Of a stretch of DNA of 64,000 nucleotides, positions 45,078 through 53,655 are shown one piece after another. Position numbers and translations under genes: made by a program. The DNA is from Pukyongia sp963768085. Its GTDB lineage: Bacteria; Bacteroidota; Bacteroidia; Flavobacteriales; Flavobacteriaceae. The notes beneath the pieces were generated by a model. The model had not been told where the DNA came from, did not search any database, and worked only from the letters and a program-made list of their open reading frames with translations. Location: positions 682,001 through 746,000 of the forward strand of contig CAVYGO010000003.1 of assembly GCA_963768085.1 (NCBI GenBank), given 5' to 3'. Each line of letters opens with the position of its first letter. Position 1 is the stretch's first letter.

Positions 45078-45107
45078 CAAAAGTAAGTTGTTATAACGTA
45101 TAACAAA
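45078..45107 (-). promoter_or_regulatory. Promoter of ompA with a palindromic spacer (possible operator)
   Basis: On the minus strand TTTG (45107-45104), 18 bases, then TACTTTTG (45085-45078), a perfect match to the Bacteroidota consensus. The spacer and -33 end contain GTTATA-ACG-TATAAC (45090-45104), a 6-3-6 inverted repeat that could bind a regulator dimer. Confidence 0.75.
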
Positions 45108-45164
45108 AGCAAATCTATTAAAAATTTTTAAAATATGGGCGTTATACAGTATAAATAAAGGTGC

Positions 45165-46364
45165 TTATGGGTTTATTACCCCCAATTTTTCACCTACTTT
45201 TCTGAATGCATTTATAGCCTTGTCCAGTTGTTCTTTATCGTGCGCGGCTGACAATTGAACACGAATTCTGGCCTTTCCTTTAGGCACTACCGGATAAAAG
45301 AAGCCAATTACATATATTCCTTCTTCCAATAACATATCTGCCATCGTCTGAGATAGTTTAGCATCGTAGAGCATCACAGGGACGATCGCGGAATCACCAT
45401 CAATGATATCGAAACCTGCTTCTTGCATACCTTTCTTAAAATAGTCAGTATTTTCCTGTAATTTGTCCCTTAAGCTAGTATCCGAATCCAACATTTCAAA
45501 TACTTTTATTGAAGCGCCAACGATAGACGGTGCCAGGGAGTTAGAGAATAAATAGGGCCGAGAACGTTGCCGAAGCATTTCGATGATCTCTTTCTTGCCG
45601 GTTGTATAACCTCCCATTGCGCCACCCATGGCTTTACCAAGCGTTCCTGTAATTATATCGATCCTGCCCATTACTCCTTTTTCCTCAAGAGTACCCCTTC
45701 CTGTTTCACCAATAAATCCCGTTGCGTGACATTCATCAATCATAACCATAGCATCATACTTCTCGGCCAGATCACAGATAACATCCAATGGCGCTACCAG
45801 GCCATCCATTGAAAATACGCCGTCTGTTACAATAATCTTGAATCTTGCGCCATTCTCATTTGCGGCGATAAGCTGCTTTTCAAGGTCATTCATATCGCTA
45901 TTCTGGTAACGATATCGAGCTGCTTTACATAGACGAACACCATCAATAATAGATGCGTGGTTCAATGAATCGGAAATTATAGCATCTTCAGCTCCCAGCA
46001 AAGGTTCAAAAAGACCGCCATTTGCATCGAATGCAGCGGCATATAATATGGTGTCTTCTGTACCGTAATAGCTGGCTATTTTCTTTTCCAGTGTTTTATG
46101 AATATCTTGAGTTCCACAGATGAAGCGAACCGACGACATTCCAAATCCATGGCTATCCATAGTGTCTTTCGCAGCCTGTATCACTTCTTTATTTGATGAT
46201 AAGCCGAGATAATTATTGGCACAAAAGTTAATCACTTTCTCCCCGGTGGAGATGGTTATCTCCGCATCTTGGGGCGACGTTATGATTCGCTCTTTTTTAA
46301 AGAGTCCGTTATCCTTTATATCTTGTAATTCTCGCTGTAAATGATCTTTAATTTTTCCGTACAT
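45165..46364 (-). CDS. kbl: Glycine C-acetyltransferase (2-amino-3-ketobutyrate CoA ligase)
   Basis: 399 residues, fold-type I PLP enzyme. N-terminus MYGKIKDHLQRELQDIKDNG; PLP lysine in TGTLGKAMGGAMGGY; Asp in MVMIDECHATGF. It cleaves 2-amino-3-ketobutyrate with CoA to glycine and acetyl-CoA in threonine breakdown. The paired threonine dehydrogenase gene (tdh) is not adjacent, unlike in many bacteria. It follows the addA-like gene by about 25 bases on the same strand. Confidence 0.95.
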   Translation of the reverse strand: MYGKIKDHLQRELQDIKDNGLFKKERIITSPQDAEITISTGEKVINFCANNYLGLSSNKEVIQAAKDTMDSHGFGMSSVRFICGTQDIHKTLEKKIASYYGTEDTILYAAAFDANGGLFEPLLGAEDAIISDSLNHASIIDGVRLCKAARYRYQNSDMNDLEKQLIAANENGARFKIIVTDGVFSMDGLVAPLDVICDLAEKYDAMVMIDECHATGFIGETGRGTLEEKGVMGRIDIITGTLGKAMGGAMGGYTTGKKEIIEMLRQRSRPYLFSNSLAPSIVGASIKVFEMLDSDTSLRDKLQENTDYFKKGMQEAGFDIIDGDSAIVPVMLYDAKLSQTMADMLLEEGIYVIGFFYPVVPKGKARIRVQLSAAHDKEQLDKAINAFRKVGEKLGVINP

Positions 46365-46388
46365 ACCTCGCGTTTTAAAGCTTCAAAT

Positions 46389-49300
46389 TTAAAGTTTATT
46401 TATCACAATTTTAGCTTCGGAAGCGTATATAATGAGCTTGTTTATTACCGTATATCCCATAGTTTGGAGTGCATCGGCGTACTCCTCTATCTGCTGAACA
46501 TGCTTCTGGCTTTCCCCGCCGGTTTTATAATCGAGAATCGTGATTTGGTTATCGCTATGAAAGTTTATACGGTCCGGGCGTAATAATCGACCATCAGCAG
46601 TAATGATATCCCGTTCATTTTCAACGATCACTTCCGAAGTGTAATAAACAGACAGATCGGGATGTGTTACAATATTCCAAATCATTTTTTGGAGTAGCTT
46701 CAATTCCTGCTTTGATAACACCTTTTCTTTCTGAAATGCTTCAATTACCTCATCTATGTCATCGGTTCGATGTATGCGCTCCATCAAATCGTGCATTACC
46801 GCCCCGGCCGAAATAGCGATTTCCGCTTCCGTTTGCCATAAGGAGGCCTCTTTAGACGCGACCTGAAGGTTCAGTTCTTCGGGGAAGGTAGTTTGATAGA
46901 TCAGGCGAATTTCCTTAGGCGCGATTTTTTTCACTGATTCGACAGATCTAACCGGCGATCCATATTCGTATATACTGTTAGTATCGTCCCATATATTTTG
47001 TGCTGAAAGGAAGCTTCGGAAAAACTCGCCGTATCTTTTTAAGTCATTGTCCTTTCTTAGGCTTTCTTTTTTCGAATAGATATAGAGCTGTTCTACAGCC
47101 CTGGTGAGGGTTACATATAGAAGATTGATGTTGTCCAGTTGAAGTCTGCTCCTTCTTTCCTGATAAATTCCAGCGCCTTCTTCGTTGAATTCAGCAATAT
47201 CTTTGTTAAAATTAATCCTGTACAAGTCACCATCTTCGGTAAATTCTTCGGCACCGATCCAGCTTTTTGCCTCTTTTTCATAATAAATGTCGACATCCGC
47301 ATATGGAAACAGCACCACGGGAAACTCAAGCCCTTTAGCCTTGTGGATGGTCATCATCCGGATGGCATCAATGCCATCCCCGACAGTAATAGCCGATTTA
47401 TCCTTTTTATTGTTCCAATAATCTGTAAAGGTTTGTTTTAAACGTGATTGCCGTTGCTCAAAATCGAATACAACATTCATAAATCCATCCACATAGGCAT
47501 CGGATTTAGGGAGAATCTCGCATACTTTCAGGAGGTATTCACAGCACTCATAAAGGGTAATGCTTTGTGTTTTTTCGAAGTTGATATGTATTCCATAACC
47601 CGAAAGTAATATGGCAAAATTCACTTCTTTTCTCGGAAAGAACGCACTGAGAAAATCGGCCAAGGGCTCACTGATCTCAAGATGCTCATGAAGGAAACAC
47701 AATATCCTTGATTTTACGTCGTCATTTTCAGGCTGGGTCCGGAGTTGCAGAAAATCGGCAAGGAATCTTACAATGTTCGAATGCTGAAGCAGAAGTGATT
47801 CCGAAGAAACCACGGTTAGCCCCATTTCAGTAAGAATAGCCCCAAGTGCGACCCCTTCTTTTTTGCGTCGGTTAAGTATACAAATATCTTTCAGACTGAA
47901 TCCGCGATCCAATAAATCCTTCACAGTTGTCGATATGCGCTCCGCGTATACTTGGTCTGCCTCCTCCTTCTTGTCAAATTCAACGAATTCAAGCCGCACA
48001 TATCCGCCTGGTTTTTCATTTAATTGTTGTCGATTCCCAAGGGTGTATAATTCGGCGTGTTCCGTTTCTGTGAAAAATTGTGTAAGATGTGTAAAGAAAG
48101 CGTTGTTAAAGTCAATGATCGTAGCACAGCTTCGCCAGTTTACGTCCAGATTTAAGACTTTTTTTTCCGATACCGAAAACGGGTTTTTACAATTGTATAG
48201 TTCGATAAACTGCTCCGGCAGGCCACCTCTCCACCGATAGATGGATTGTTTGGCGTCTCCAACCAGTAAGAGACTTCCTGGAATTGTATCCTGTTCCTGG
48301 GCCAGGGAATTATCGATGAGGGGAATAAGATTCTCCCATTGCAACTGAGATGTGTCCTGGAATTCGTCGATGAAGAAATGCCTGTACCGTTCTCCGAGAC
48401 GCTCATAGATAAATGGAGCCGGCTGATTTTTTATTTCGGAATGTATCAGTTGGTTGAACTCTGATATCGGCAACAGGTTATCTTCTTCCTTAATAAGATC
48501 AAGCTCATGCTGTACGAGATTGATCACCGAAAGTGGCGTTAGATTATTCAACAAGGATTTAATGAATTTTTTTCTAAAATAAATTCGTTTCGTCTCCTCA
48601 AATGCAGCAGCGAGCGAAGGAGCAAGTTCATCCAAGACAGCGGCGGAATGAGCGGATTCTTTCAATAGCCTTTTTGGATAAAGCGGCTTATCTAATAATG
48701 TTTCCTGCCATTTTGTATCAAATTTTAATTCTTTGTCTTGAGCAGCTTTCAACATATAATTGGGGTAATAGCTACCGCTGAAATCCTTATGTTGTATACC
48801 GCTTTCATCGATCAGTTGAAGTGTTTTAAGGGCAACTGTTTTTAATTTTTTGGATTCATTTTCAAGTTTCGATTGGAGTTTTGATGCAATATTTCCAAAT
48901 TCGGCAAGTGATTTTTCCTTTAATCTTTGAACATGATCAATTTCATTTTCATTGAAAAGAATCCCGGAAGCTTGTGTAATATCTCGTGAAATATCCCAGG
49001 AACGGTCCTCCTCGGTCTTCGCCAGCGTAAACCGAACAAGGGTTTTGGTGATTTCCGGATCATCGCCATTCCGTCTTAACAGATTGTCAACAGCCTGTTC
49101 AAGCAATTCATCCTGATCCAGTGAAACCTCAAAATTTGATGCGATCTTCAGGTCGTGGGCGAATGTTCTTATTAGTCTGTGATTAAAACCATCGATAGTC
49201 TCAACACTGAAAGCAGAATAATGGTGCAGCAGGTGATGTAGTATTGCTTTCGATCTTGTATGGATTTGCTGAATCGAGAGTTCACATTCTGTTGCCAGCG

Positions 49301-49541
49301 CTTGCATCATTTCCGGGGCATTTTCTCCTGAATCAGCTTCTGAAAAACGCCTCAAATATTCGATAATGCGTTGTTTCATTTCGGCGACTGCCTTATTGGT
49401 GAACGTAATAGCAAGGAGGTATTTATAATAATCGGGACTTGGGTTAGAGAACAGCGTCATTAAATAAGACTTAACCAGCGAATAGGTTTTTCCGCTTCCG
49501 GCTGAAGCATTGTAAATTAGAAAAGGCGTGTTCTTATTCAA
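46389..49541 (-). CDS. addA: AddA-like UvrD/Rep helicase-exonuclease
   Basis: 1050 residues. Superfamily 1 helicase: Walker A in YNASAGSGKTYSLVKSYL, Walker B HFFIDEFQDTSQLQWEN, motif III LLVGDAKQSIYRWRGG, motif V MTIHKAKGLEFPVV, motif VI YVTLTRAVEQLY. The C-terminal RecB-like nuclease has DLMERIH and ITILDYKTGGESQ. It should be the ATP-driven subunit that unwinds and trims DNA ends with the AddB-like partner. The start is a TTG at 49541; an ATG is not available in this frame before the Walker A region. Confidence 0.9.
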   Translation of the reverse strand: MNKNTPFLIYNASAGSGKTYSLVKSYLMTLFSNPSPDYYKYLLAITFTNKAVAEMKQRIIEYLRRFSEADSGENAPEMMQALATECELSIQQIHTRSKAILHHLLHHYSAFSVETIDGFNHRLIRTFAHDLKIASNFEVSLDQDELLEQAVDNLLRRNGDDPEITKTLVRFTLAKTEEDRSWDISRDITQASGILFNENEIDHVQRLKEKSLAEFGNIASKLQSKLENESKKLKTVALKTLQLIDESGIQHKDFSGSYYPNYMLKAAQDKELKFDTKWQETLLDKPLYPKRLLKESAHSAAVLDELAPSLAAAFEETKRIYFRKKFIKSLLNNLTPLSVINLVQHELDLIKEEDNLLPISEFNQLIHSEIKNQPAPFIYERLGERYRHFFIDEFQDTSQLQWENLIPLIDNSLAQEQDTIPGSLLLVGDAKQSIYRWRGGLPEQFIELYNCKNPFSVSEKKVLNLDVNWRSCATIIDFNNAFFTHLTQFFTETEHAELYTLGNRQQLNEKPGGYVRLEFVEFDKKEEADQVYAERISTTVKDLLDRGFSLKDICILNRRKKEGVALGAILTEMGLTVVSSESLLLQHSNIVRFLADFLQLRTQPENDDVKSRILCFLHEHLEISEPLADFLSAFFPRKEVNFAILLSGYGIHINFEKTQSITLYECCEYLLKVCEILPKSDAYVDGFMNVVFDFEQRQSRLKQTFTDYWNNKKDKSAITVGDGIDAIRMMTIHKAKGLEFPVVLFPYADVDIYYEKEAKSWIGAEEFTEDGDLYRINFNKDIAEFNEEGAGIYQERRSRLQLDNINLLYVTLTRAVEQLYIYSKKESLRKDNDLKRYGEFFRSFLSAQNIWDDTNSIYEYGSPVRSVESVKKIAPKEIRLIYQTTFPEELNLQVASKEASLWQTEAEIAISAGAVMHDLMERIHRTDDIDEVIEAFQKEKVLSKQELKLLQKMIWNIVTHPDLSVYYTSEVIVENERDIITADGRLLRPDRINFHSDNQITILDYKTGGESQKHVQQIEEYADALQTMGYTVINKLIIYASEAKIVINKL

Positions 49542-49657
49542 TGGCTGGGTTTTTTACTAAAATAGGAAAACCTATCCAGTCCTTGAACAATAATTATAAT
49601 CTATTAGAGAATAAAAATCTTATCAATTTTATAACAGTTTTAAAACAACAGAATAAT

Positions 49658-49665
49658 TACCTTTG
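49658..49665 (+). promoter_or_regulatory. -7 element of the superoxide dismutase promoter
   Basis: TACCTTTG (49658-49665) matches TAnnTTTG. A clear TTTG at the -33 spacing is absent (the best candidate, TTTT at 49638-49641, is off). It favours the ATG at 49702 over the TTG at 49663. Confidence 0.5.
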
Positions 49666-49701
49666 ATGGACAAATTAATAATAAACAAAAAACTACATAT
49701 T

Positions 49702-50310
49702 ATGGCTTTCGAATTACCGGCTTTACCGTATGCATACGATGCACTTGAACCGCACATTGATGCACGAACCATGGAAATTCATCATGGTAAGCATCATGCA
49801 GGATACACCAATAATCTTAACGCAGCCATTGAAGGGACCGATCTTAACGGGAAGAGTATTGAAGAGATTCTTACCCATCTGGATATGAGTAAAGGAGCCG
49901 TTAGAAATAATGGAGGAGGCTTTTATAATCACCGTCTTTTCTGGGAAGTAATGTCTCCCAACGGGGGTGGTCAACCATCAGGAGAGCTGGCCAATGCCAT
50001 TAATGAGGCATGCGGGAGTTTCGACGCTTTTAAAGAAGCATTCTCTACCGCAGCTAAAACACAGTTCGGATCCGGATGGGCATGGTTGTGCGTGCACAAG
50101 GGCGGAAAAGTTGAGGTGTGTTCAACACCCAATCAGGATAATCCTTTAATGCCGGGAATTACTTGTGGCGGAACACCGATTCTCGGGCTAGACGTATGGG
50201 AACATGCTTACTACCTGAATTACCAGAACCGACGCCCCGATTATGTGGCTGCATTCTTCAATTTGATCAACTGGGATAAAGTTGCTGAGAATTATACACG
50301 GAACAAATAA
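49702..50310 (+). CDS. Superoxide dismutase (Fe/Mn family)
   Basis: 202 residues from ATG 49702, starting MAFELPALPYAYDALEPHID. Metal ligands are His in the first helix (HHGKHHAGY), His in NHRLFWEVM, and Asp and His in LDVWEHAYYLNY. It dismutates superoxide to oxygen and peroxide. Whether iron or manganese is used cannot be told from the ligands alone, since the Gly/Gln second-sphere residues vary. Closed by a strong terminator, beyond which no gene lies for 1.4 kb. Confidence 0.95.
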   Translation: MAFELPALPYAYDALEPHIDARTMEIHHGKHHAGYTNNLNAAIEGTDLNGKSIEEILTHLDMSKGAVRNNGGGFYNHRLFWEVMSPNGGGQPSGELANAINEACGSFDAFKEAFSTAAKTQFGSGWAWLCVHKGGKVEVCSTPNQDNPLMPGITCGGTPILGLDVWEHAYYLNYQNRRPDYVAAFFNLINWDKVAENYTRNK

Positions 50311-50330
50311 TTATTTCTGATCTAATATGA

Positions 50331-50363
50331 AACCCGCTCACCGATTGTGTGAGCGGGTTTTTT
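50331..50363 (+). terminator. Intrinsic terminator after superoxide dismutase gene
   Basis: AACCCGCTCAC and GTGAGCGGGTT form a long GC-rich stem around a short loop, followed by a T-run. It shields the repeat arrays from sod transcription. Confidence 0.93.
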
Positions 50364-50441
50364 GTTTTAGACGAAATCGAAAACGTGCTGTAAGGAATTA
50401 AGAACTTCCGAGCCACTCCTGGATAAAGACAAATAAAAAAA

Positions 50442-50701
50442 GGTAAACGAGAGTTTAGAGAGAAGAGAAACGACTCGTTGCTATCGCTCCTCGTCACCCC
50501 TTGGATTTGGTCCAATAAAAAAAGGTAAACAAGAGTTTGGAGAGAAGAGAAACGACTCGTTGCTATCGCTCCTCGTCACCCCTTGGATTTGGTCCAATAA
50601 AAAAAGGTAAACAAGAGTTTGGAGAGAAGAGAAACGACTCGTTGCTATCGCTCCTCGTCACCCCTTGGATTTGGTCCAATAAAAAAAGGTAAACAAGAGT
50701 T
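50442..50701. repeat. Tandem array A: three 82-bp units between four boxes
   Basis: Four boxes GGTAAAC(A/G)AGAGTTT lie at 50442, 50524, 50606 and 50688, exactly 82 apart, each after seven A residues. The bases between are nearly identical (GGAGAGAAGAGAAACGACTC, CTCGTCACCCCTTGGATTTG). Copies 2 and 3 are identical; copy 1 differs at two bases (cGag, ttAgag). A degenerate unit end (ACTCCTGGATAAAGACAAAT) precedes box 1. No ORF here has coding signals. The array ends in the palindrome at 50668-50722. Confidence 0.95.
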
Positions 50702-50722
50702 TACCTTTTTTTGCCCCAAATC
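50668..50722. repeat. Terminal palindrome of array A (14-bp perfect core, extended arms)
   Basis: AAAAAAAGGTAAAC (50681-50694), an AAGA loop (50695-50698) and GTTTACCTTTTTTT (50699-50712) form a perfect hairpin. Outside it, GATTTGG (50668-50674) pairs with CCAAATC (50716-50722), so the whole stretch can fold as one long stem with bulges. Only the last box of the array has this right arm. Confidence 0.92.
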
Positions 50723-50770
50723 TACCATGAACTTAACCTACTTATGCTATGGTATGAGTCAAATATATAG
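50713..50770. repeat. 3' module of array A (second copy at 51574-51632)
   Basis: GCCCCAAATC, then TACCAT (50723-50728) and ATGGTA (50749-50754) as a small inverted repeat around AACTTAACCTACTTATGC, then TCAAATATATAG. An almost identical module follows array B (51574-51632), with only a few substitutions and one inserted T. Confidence 0.9.
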
Positions 50771-51122
50771 GTTTATATTTTTCAATTTCTAAAGTTTTAG
50801 ACCAAAAACCGCTTTATTCGTTAAAATGCATTTTTTGACAGGAATAATCGTGCATAAGCCACAATATAGGGAGAATAATCGTATAAAAGTTAAAGTGATT
50901 GTTTAAGAATTTCGAGTTGAAAAATTCATTTTCCAATGGGCATTTGGCATTGATGTCTGGATTACTGGTTGGCAGGCGGACATTAAAACTTGAGGAGTAT
51001 TTAATGCAAATTAACTCGAGCGACTTTTTTATTTTGAATAAATAGGTCCATGTATTTTAGAAGTGGAGAGAAAGAGCGCACCAATTTAAGGCTCATGACT
51101 TTTTGGTTTTGGAACGAAAAAA
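50771..51122. other. Gene-free stretch between the two arrays with degenerate unit traces
   Basis: About 350 bases with no convincing gene. It contains a degenerate unit-like segment (GTGGAGAGAAAGAGCGCACC, 51064-51083) and a degenerate box lead (TTTTGGAACGAAAAAAGG), suggesting older array remnants. AATAATCGT occurs twice (near 50843 and 50874). A short 26-codon frame starting ATGCATTTTTTGACAGG (50826) has no recognisable family. Confidence 0.5.
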
Positions 51123-51560
51123 GGTAAACAAGAGTCATGTAAATTAAAACGCCTCGCTCAACTTTGTCTTTGGAATATAAGAAGTAGCAGTAAATCGCTC
51201 GGCACCCCGCAGATTTGGAACAAAAAAAAGGTAAACAAGAGTCATGTAAATTAAAACGCCTCGCTCAACTTTGTCTTTGGATTATAAGAAGTAGCAGTAA
51301 ATCGCTCGGCACCCCGCAGATTTGGAACAAAAAAAAAGGTAAACAAGAGTCATGTAAATTAAAACGCCTCGCTCAACTTTGTCTTTGGATTATAAGAATT
51401 AGCAGTAAATCGCTCGGCACCCCGCAGATTTGGAACAAAAAAAAGGTAAACAAGAGTCATGTAAATTAAAACGCCTCGCTCAACTTTGTCTTTGGATTAT
51501 AAGAATTAGCAGTAAATCGCGGCACCCCGCAGATTTGGAACAAAAAAAAGGTAAACAAGA
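51123..51560. repeat. Tandem array B: four 105-108 bp units between five boxes
   Basis: Boxes GGTAAACAAGAGT lie at 51123, 51230, 51338, 51445 and 51550 (spacings 107, 108, 107, 105). Units share CATGTAAATTAAAACGCC, GCTCAACTTTGTCTTTGG and CACCCCGCAGATTTGGAAC. Copies change stepwise: GGAATAT to GGATTAT after copy 1, GAAGTAG to GAATTAG after copy 2, and CT lost in copy 4. The box and unit end resemble array A, but the middle is different. No coding signal. Confidence 0.95.
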
Positions 51561-51583
51561 GTTTACCTTTTTTGCCCCAAATC
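51532..51583. repeat. Terminal palindrome of array B
   Basis: AAAAAAAAGGTAAAC (51542-51556), AAGA (51557-51560) and GTTTACCTTTTTT (51561-51573) form a perfect core; outer arms GATTTGG (51532-51538) and CCAAATC (51577-51583) extend it. It is the counterpart of 50668-50722. Confidence 0.92.
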
Positions 51584-51632
51584 TTACCATGAACTTAACC
51601 TACTTATGCTATGGTATAATTCAAATATATAG
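51574..51632. repeat. 3' module of array B (copy of 50713-50770)
   Basis: GCCCCAAATC, TACCAT (51585-51590), AACTTAACCTACTTATGC, ATGGTA (51611-51616) and TCAAATATATAG recur as after array A. The following bases to about 51700 (CTTTTAGATAAAGTTTTCG, then CGTTAAA) weakly resemble 50795-50825. From there to purF (51737) no gene is seen. Confidence 0.88.
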
Positions 51633-51736
51633 TAAATATGTATAAGGAAATCAGACTTTTCCTACTTTTAGATAAAGTTTTCGTTAAAATCGTTAAAGTG
51701 CAACAATCACCCCAGAATAGGGGTAAATTTAACATA

Positions 51737-53635
51737 TTAATAGGCCCTGTCAGGATTGCCTTCATAGAAATGAACATAGGCACGGTTCACTACTTTCTTA
51801 CCTCCTTCGGTAGGGTAATCGCCAGTAAAATACCAATCACCTAAATTCTTCGGACAAGCTTTATGAAGATCGTCAACCGACTGGAAAATGACCTTTACTT
51901 TTGCGTTAATATTGTTGTCGCTAATTATTTCGGAAATCGCATCAGACAGTTCTTCATCACTGAAGGGTGCATATAATTCCCTGACATGATTTACAGGGGG
52001 CTCCGTTTCATTGGTCATCTCGGCCTTGGCCTTATGATAAATTTGTTCCACTATATCGTAGGTGCCTCTTTCCCTGTGAAGTTGAAGAGCAGCTTGGAAA
52101 GCGACCAGGTCTTCAAGACGAGCCATATCAATTCCATAACAATCGGGATACCGAATTTGAGGAGCCGATGAAACAACCACAATTTGTTTAGGACACAATC
52201 GATCCAGCATTTTTAGAATACTTTTCTTCAAAGTAGTTCCTCTTACTATGCTATCGTCTATAATCACCAGGTTATCCTCCGGTTTAACCACCCCATAAGT
52301 AACATCGTAAACGTGCGCCACAAGATCGTCACGACTGCTGTCCTCTGTAATAAAAGTTCGCAACTTCACATCCTTTATCGCAATCTTTTCAGTCCGAATC
52401 TTATGCGCCTGAATTTCATTTAATCGCTCATTGGTTAGATTCGCACCTTCTTTCAGAATGGCGTCATTCTTTTGCGTGTTGAGTTCGTTCTGCGCAGCAT
52501 CGAGCATTCCGTAGAAAGATGTTTCAGCCGTGTTTGGAATGAAGGAGAATACTGTGTTTTCGGTATCGCGATCGATGGCGTCTAACACTTTTGGCATAAT
52601 CAACCGCCCTAATTCCTTTCGCTCCTGGTAAATTTCAGCATCACTTCCCCTTGAAAAATAAATACGCTCGAAGGAACAGGACTTTCGCTCCAGTTGACTC
52701 AGTATTTCTTCTTCTGAAACTGCTCCACTCTTTTTGATGATCACAGCATGACCGGGCTCAATTTCGTTTATCTCTTCAAAGGGGACATTAAATACGGTTT
52801 GTATGGCCGGCCTTTCCGAAGCAATGACAACCACTTCATCATCCTTATAAAAATATGCAGGGCGTATTCCTGCCGGATCCCGAAGAACAAAAGAATCTCC
52901 ATGGCCTAACATACCCGAAATGGCATAACCTCCATCCCAGTCACGAGCCGATTTTTTAAGAATTTTAGCGATGTTGAGATTTTTAGCAATAAAAGGAGAA
53001 GCTTCCATTTTGTTAAGTCCGTCGGCCTTGGCCCTTTTATATAATTTCCGGACGGCATCATCGAGAAAATGCCCTATCTTCTCCATCACCGTGATGGTAT
53101 CGGCTTTTTCTTTCGGATGCATACCCAGCTTTATCAAATTGTTGAAAAGATGAGTAGTGTTGGTCATATTAAAGTTTCCGGCAATAATCAGGTTACGATG
53201 CATCCAGTTATTCTGACGCAGAAAGGGATGCACATTTTCAACACTATTAATTCCAAAGGTACCATAGCGAACATGCCCGAGCAATAATTCACCTATATAG
53301 GGGATGTTTTTTTTCTGTGCAGCAACATCACCTGAATACTCCGGATGAGATTTAAATTCTAAATTGATGCGATCGTTAATCTGTGAGAAGATGTCCTGAA
53401 TAGGCTGTGCCGCATTGCTTCGAACACGGCTGATATATCGCTCACCCGGAGATACATCCATTTTAATGCTGGCAAATCCCGCCCCATCCTGGCCACGATT
53501 GTGCTGCTTCTCCATCATAAGGTACATCTTGTTCACACCATAGAAAGCAGTTCCGTATTTCTTATGGTAAAATTCCAGAGGTTTCAGTAACCGGATCATT
53601 GCGATCCCACATTCATGTTTTAAAGCGTCGCTCAT
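51737..53635 (-). CDS. purF: Amidophosphoribosyltransferase (long Bacteroidota form)
   Basis: 632 residues. The glutamine-amidotransferase Cys lies in KHECGIAMIRLL (Cys9, after a short leader), followed by HNRGQDGAGFAS and LLGHVRYGTFG. The phosphoribosyltransferase signature is LVIIDDSIVRGTTLKKSI. It makes 5-phosphoribosylamine, the first step of purine synthesis. This form is longer than the ~500-residue enterobacterial enzyme, as usual in this phylum. purN is nearby (56063-56644). Confidence 0.93.
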   Translation of the reverse strand: MSDALKHECGIAMIRLLKPLEFYHKKYGTAFYGVNKMYLMMEKQHNRGQDGAGFASIKMDVSPGERYISRVRSNAAQPIQDIFSQINDRINLEFKSHPEYSGDVAAQKKNIPYIGELLLGHVRYGTFGINSVENVHPFLRQNNWMHRNLIIAGNFNMTNTTHLFNNLIKLGMHPKEKADTITVMEKIGHFLDDAVRKLYKRAKADGLNKMEASPFIAKNLNIAKILKKSARDWDGGYAISGMLGHGDSFVLRDPAGIRPAYFYKDDEVVVIASERPAIQTVFNVPFEEINEIEPGHAVIIKKSGAVSEEEILSQLERKSCSFERIYFSRGSDAEIYQERKELGRLIMPKVLDAIDRDTENTVFSFIPNTAETSFYGMLDAAQNELNTQKNDAILKEGANLTNERLNEIQAHKIRTEKIAIKDVKLRTFITEDSSRDDLVAHVYDVTYGVVKPEDNLVIIDDSIVRGTTLKKSILKMLDRLCPKQIVVVSSAPQIRYPDCYGIDMARLEDLVAFQAALQLHRERGTYDIVEQIYHKAKAEMTNETEPPVNHVRELYAPFSDEELSDAISEIISDNNINAKVKVIFQSVDDLHKACPKNLGDWYFTGDYPTEGGKKVVNRAYVHFYEGNPDRAY

Positions 53636-53655
53636 GCTTCAGAAAATAATAAGAA

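Noticed and set aside
49663..49701. TTG start 13 codons before the superoxide dismutase start
   Set aside because: It falls within or next to the -7 box, and the family begins at MAFELPALPY.
50442..51560. CRISPR array
   Set aside because: The parts between boxes are copies of each other rather than unique spacers, the unit is 82-108 bases, and no cas gene is present in the window.
51215..51645. Protein-coding frames of about 70-84 codons inside array B
   Set aside because: They simply translate the repeat units, shift frame with unit length, and have no family match, so they are not genes.
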